DNA of 64,000 bases from an uncultured Lachnospiraceae bacterium. GTDB taxonomy: Bacteria; Bacillota; Clostridia; Lachnospirales; Lachnospiraceae. The notes beneath the pieces were generated by a model. The model was not told where the DNA came from. It searched no databases and saw only the letters and a list, made by a program, of their open reading frames with translations. Positions 62,898 to 64,000 of the stretch are shown here, piece after piece. Location of the stretch: the NCBI GenBank assembly GCA_944383265.1, contig CALWOX010000008.1:62001-126000 (forward strand), in the 5' to 3' direction. The number at the start of each line of letters is the position of its first letter. The stretch's first letter is position 1. The position numbers and the translations under genes were made by a program.

Positions 62898-64000
62898 TCA
62901 GCTGTTCATCTCTCCGGTCCCATTCTCATTGGCACCCTGATTTTTTTCGCTTATAACTCTTTCTGTTTCCTCCGTACTTTTTGTCAGAGTATTTACTTCA
63001 GAGTTAAGGATGCCCATAAATTCCTCACCTGTTATAGTTTCCTTCTCATAAAGGTACTTAACTATCTCATGAAGCTTCATAAGATTATCCTTAAGTATTA
63101 CTACAGCCTTCTCATGCTGCTTTTTGACAAGCTCCACAACTTCCTTGTCTATAAGCCTCATAGTCTCAGGCGAGCATGCTACAGATGCATCTCCTCCCAA
63201 ATATTGGTTGCTGACATTTTCCATTGCAACCATATCAAAGTCCTTACTCATTCCGTAGCGCATTACCATCTGCCTGGCAATCTTTGTCGCCTGCTCTATA
63301 TCGTTGGAGGCGCCTGTGGTGCAGGTATTAAATATTATCTCCTCTGCGGCTCTTCCGCCTGTAAGTGTGGCTATCTTGTTCTCCAGTTCCTCCTTGTTGA
63401 GAAGATAGTGGTTTCCGTCATCATCCACCTGCATAGTGTAACCTAAAGCACCTGACGTCCTCGGAATTATGGTAATCTTATGTACAGGTGCCGAATTTGT
63501 CTGCTTTGCGGCAACCATAGCATGTCCTACCTCGTGGTAAGCCACTATAAGCTTTTCCTTATCAGAAAGTACCTTATTTTTCTTCTGGTAGCCTGCGATA
63601 ACCACCTCTATACTCTCTTCAAGATCCGACTGGATGACTCTTTCTCTTCCTGCTCTTACAGCTCTTAAAGCAGCCTCATTTATGATATTGGCAAGCTCCG
63701 CACCGCTCGCTCCGGGGCACGCCTTTGCTATAGCCGTAAGATCTACATTCCCCGCCATCTTGACGTCTTTGGCATGGACCTTCAGTATATCCTCTCTTCC
63801 GATCATATCAGGAAGCTCTACAGGTATCCTTCTGTCAAACCTTCCGGGACGAAGCAAAGCGGGATCCAGTGCATCAGGTTGGTTTGTTGCCGCCAGCACC
63901 ACTACTCCCTTTGTTCCGTCAAATCCGTCCATCTCCGTTAAAAGCTGATTCAGTGTCTGCTCTCTTTCGTCATTTCCCGATATTCCGTTAGCACCCCTCT
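62898..64000 (-). CDS. ftsH: ATP-dependent zinc metalloprotease FtsH, 5'-partial
   Basis: The 5' part lies beyond the right edge; about 367 codons are present. Frame from the edge: RGANGISGNDEREQTLNQLLTEMDGF, the AAA+ second region of homology (ATNQPDALDPALLRPGRFDRRI) and the zinc protease site AYHEVGHAMVAA (HExxH) with the third ligand in the downstream ASNDIEQAT region. Membrane-bound quality-control protease. The C-terminus has a Glu/Asn-rich tail. Follows upstream of rimP on the same strand. Confidence 0.95.
   Translation of the reverse strand, partial: RGANGISGNDEREQTLNQLLTEMDGFDGTKGVVVLAATNQPDALDPALLRPGRFDRRIPVELPDMIGREDILKVHAKDVKMAGNVDLTAIAKACPGASGAELANIINEAALRAVRAGRERVIQSDLEESIEVVIAGYQKKNKVLSDKEKLIVAYHEVGHAMVAAKQTNSAPVHKITIIPRTSGALGYTMQVDDDGNHYLLNKEELENKIATLTGGRAAEEIIFNTCTTGASNDIEQATKIARQMVMRYGMSKDFDMVAMENVSNQYLGGDASVACSPETMRLIDKEVVELVKKQHEKAVVILKDNLMKLHEIVKYLYEKETITGEEFMGILNSEVNTLTKSTEETERVISEKNQGANENGTGEMNS

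Overview
The window comes from a low-to-mid GC Gram-positive anaerobe of the Clostridia, most likely Lachnospiraceae-like. This rests on the gene order rimP-nusA-ylxR-ylxQ-infB-rbfA-nrnA-truB/ribF-rpsO-pnp, a CIRCE-controlled groESL operon, a DUF1836 protein, a 6S RNA and strong GGAGG ribosome binding sites. Most genes are on the minus strand. No stretch over 300 bases lacks a gene or RNA; I saw no CRISPR array, insertion sequence or replication origin.

Layout: 1-2.8 kb is an AT-rich two-gene module (SF2 helicase with a C-terminal HNH domain, plus an unknown partner) that looks acquired and defence-like. 3-25.5 kb is mostly housekeeping: rlmD, pcrA-type helicase, DUF1836, apbE, pepT, groESL with CIRCE, mntP, a MarR-controlled pair of ABC exporters, 6S RNA, cytidine deaminase, a MATE pump, an ion transporter, a hydroxyacid dehydrogenase and a large lipoprotein. 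25.7-30.3 kb holds a MobA-MoeA-MobB triple fusion next to a molybdopterin oxidoreductase.

The outstanding region is 30.4-43.2 kb. Here at least five genes are interrupted by one in-frame UGA, each followed by coding sequence that completes the protein family. Four of the five UGAs have a well-formed hairpin with G/GU in its apical loop about 20-30 bases downstream, as expected for a bacterial SECIS. The UGAs usually sit next to a cysteine (Cys-Sec or Sec-Cys pairs). The encoded set is a MerB-like organometal lyase, a thioredoxin-like miniprotein, a DsrE-like protein, two ArsP/DUF318-like efflux permeases, an ABC importer (ATPase, permease, substrate-binding proteins) and a small membrane protein ending in Cys-Cys. 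I recognise this as the selenoprotein-rich 'Sao' set (SaoA, B, C, D, E, L, P, T), thought to handle an organometal compound using vicinal Cys/Sec. The ligand is unknown. A two-component system is embedded, and a LysR regulator flanks the set; the two divergent arms share a 244-260 bp control region. A conventional gene caller would split or truncate five of these genes.

43.4-64 kb returns to core functions: tRNA-Pro, a two-component system, a UvrD-like helicase, a secreted cell-wall-binding CAP protein, gltX, an M14 carboxypeptidase, and the pnp-to-rimP translation/transcription operon with a TruB-RibF fusion and an unusually short RimP. A 5'-partial ftsH runs off the right edge.
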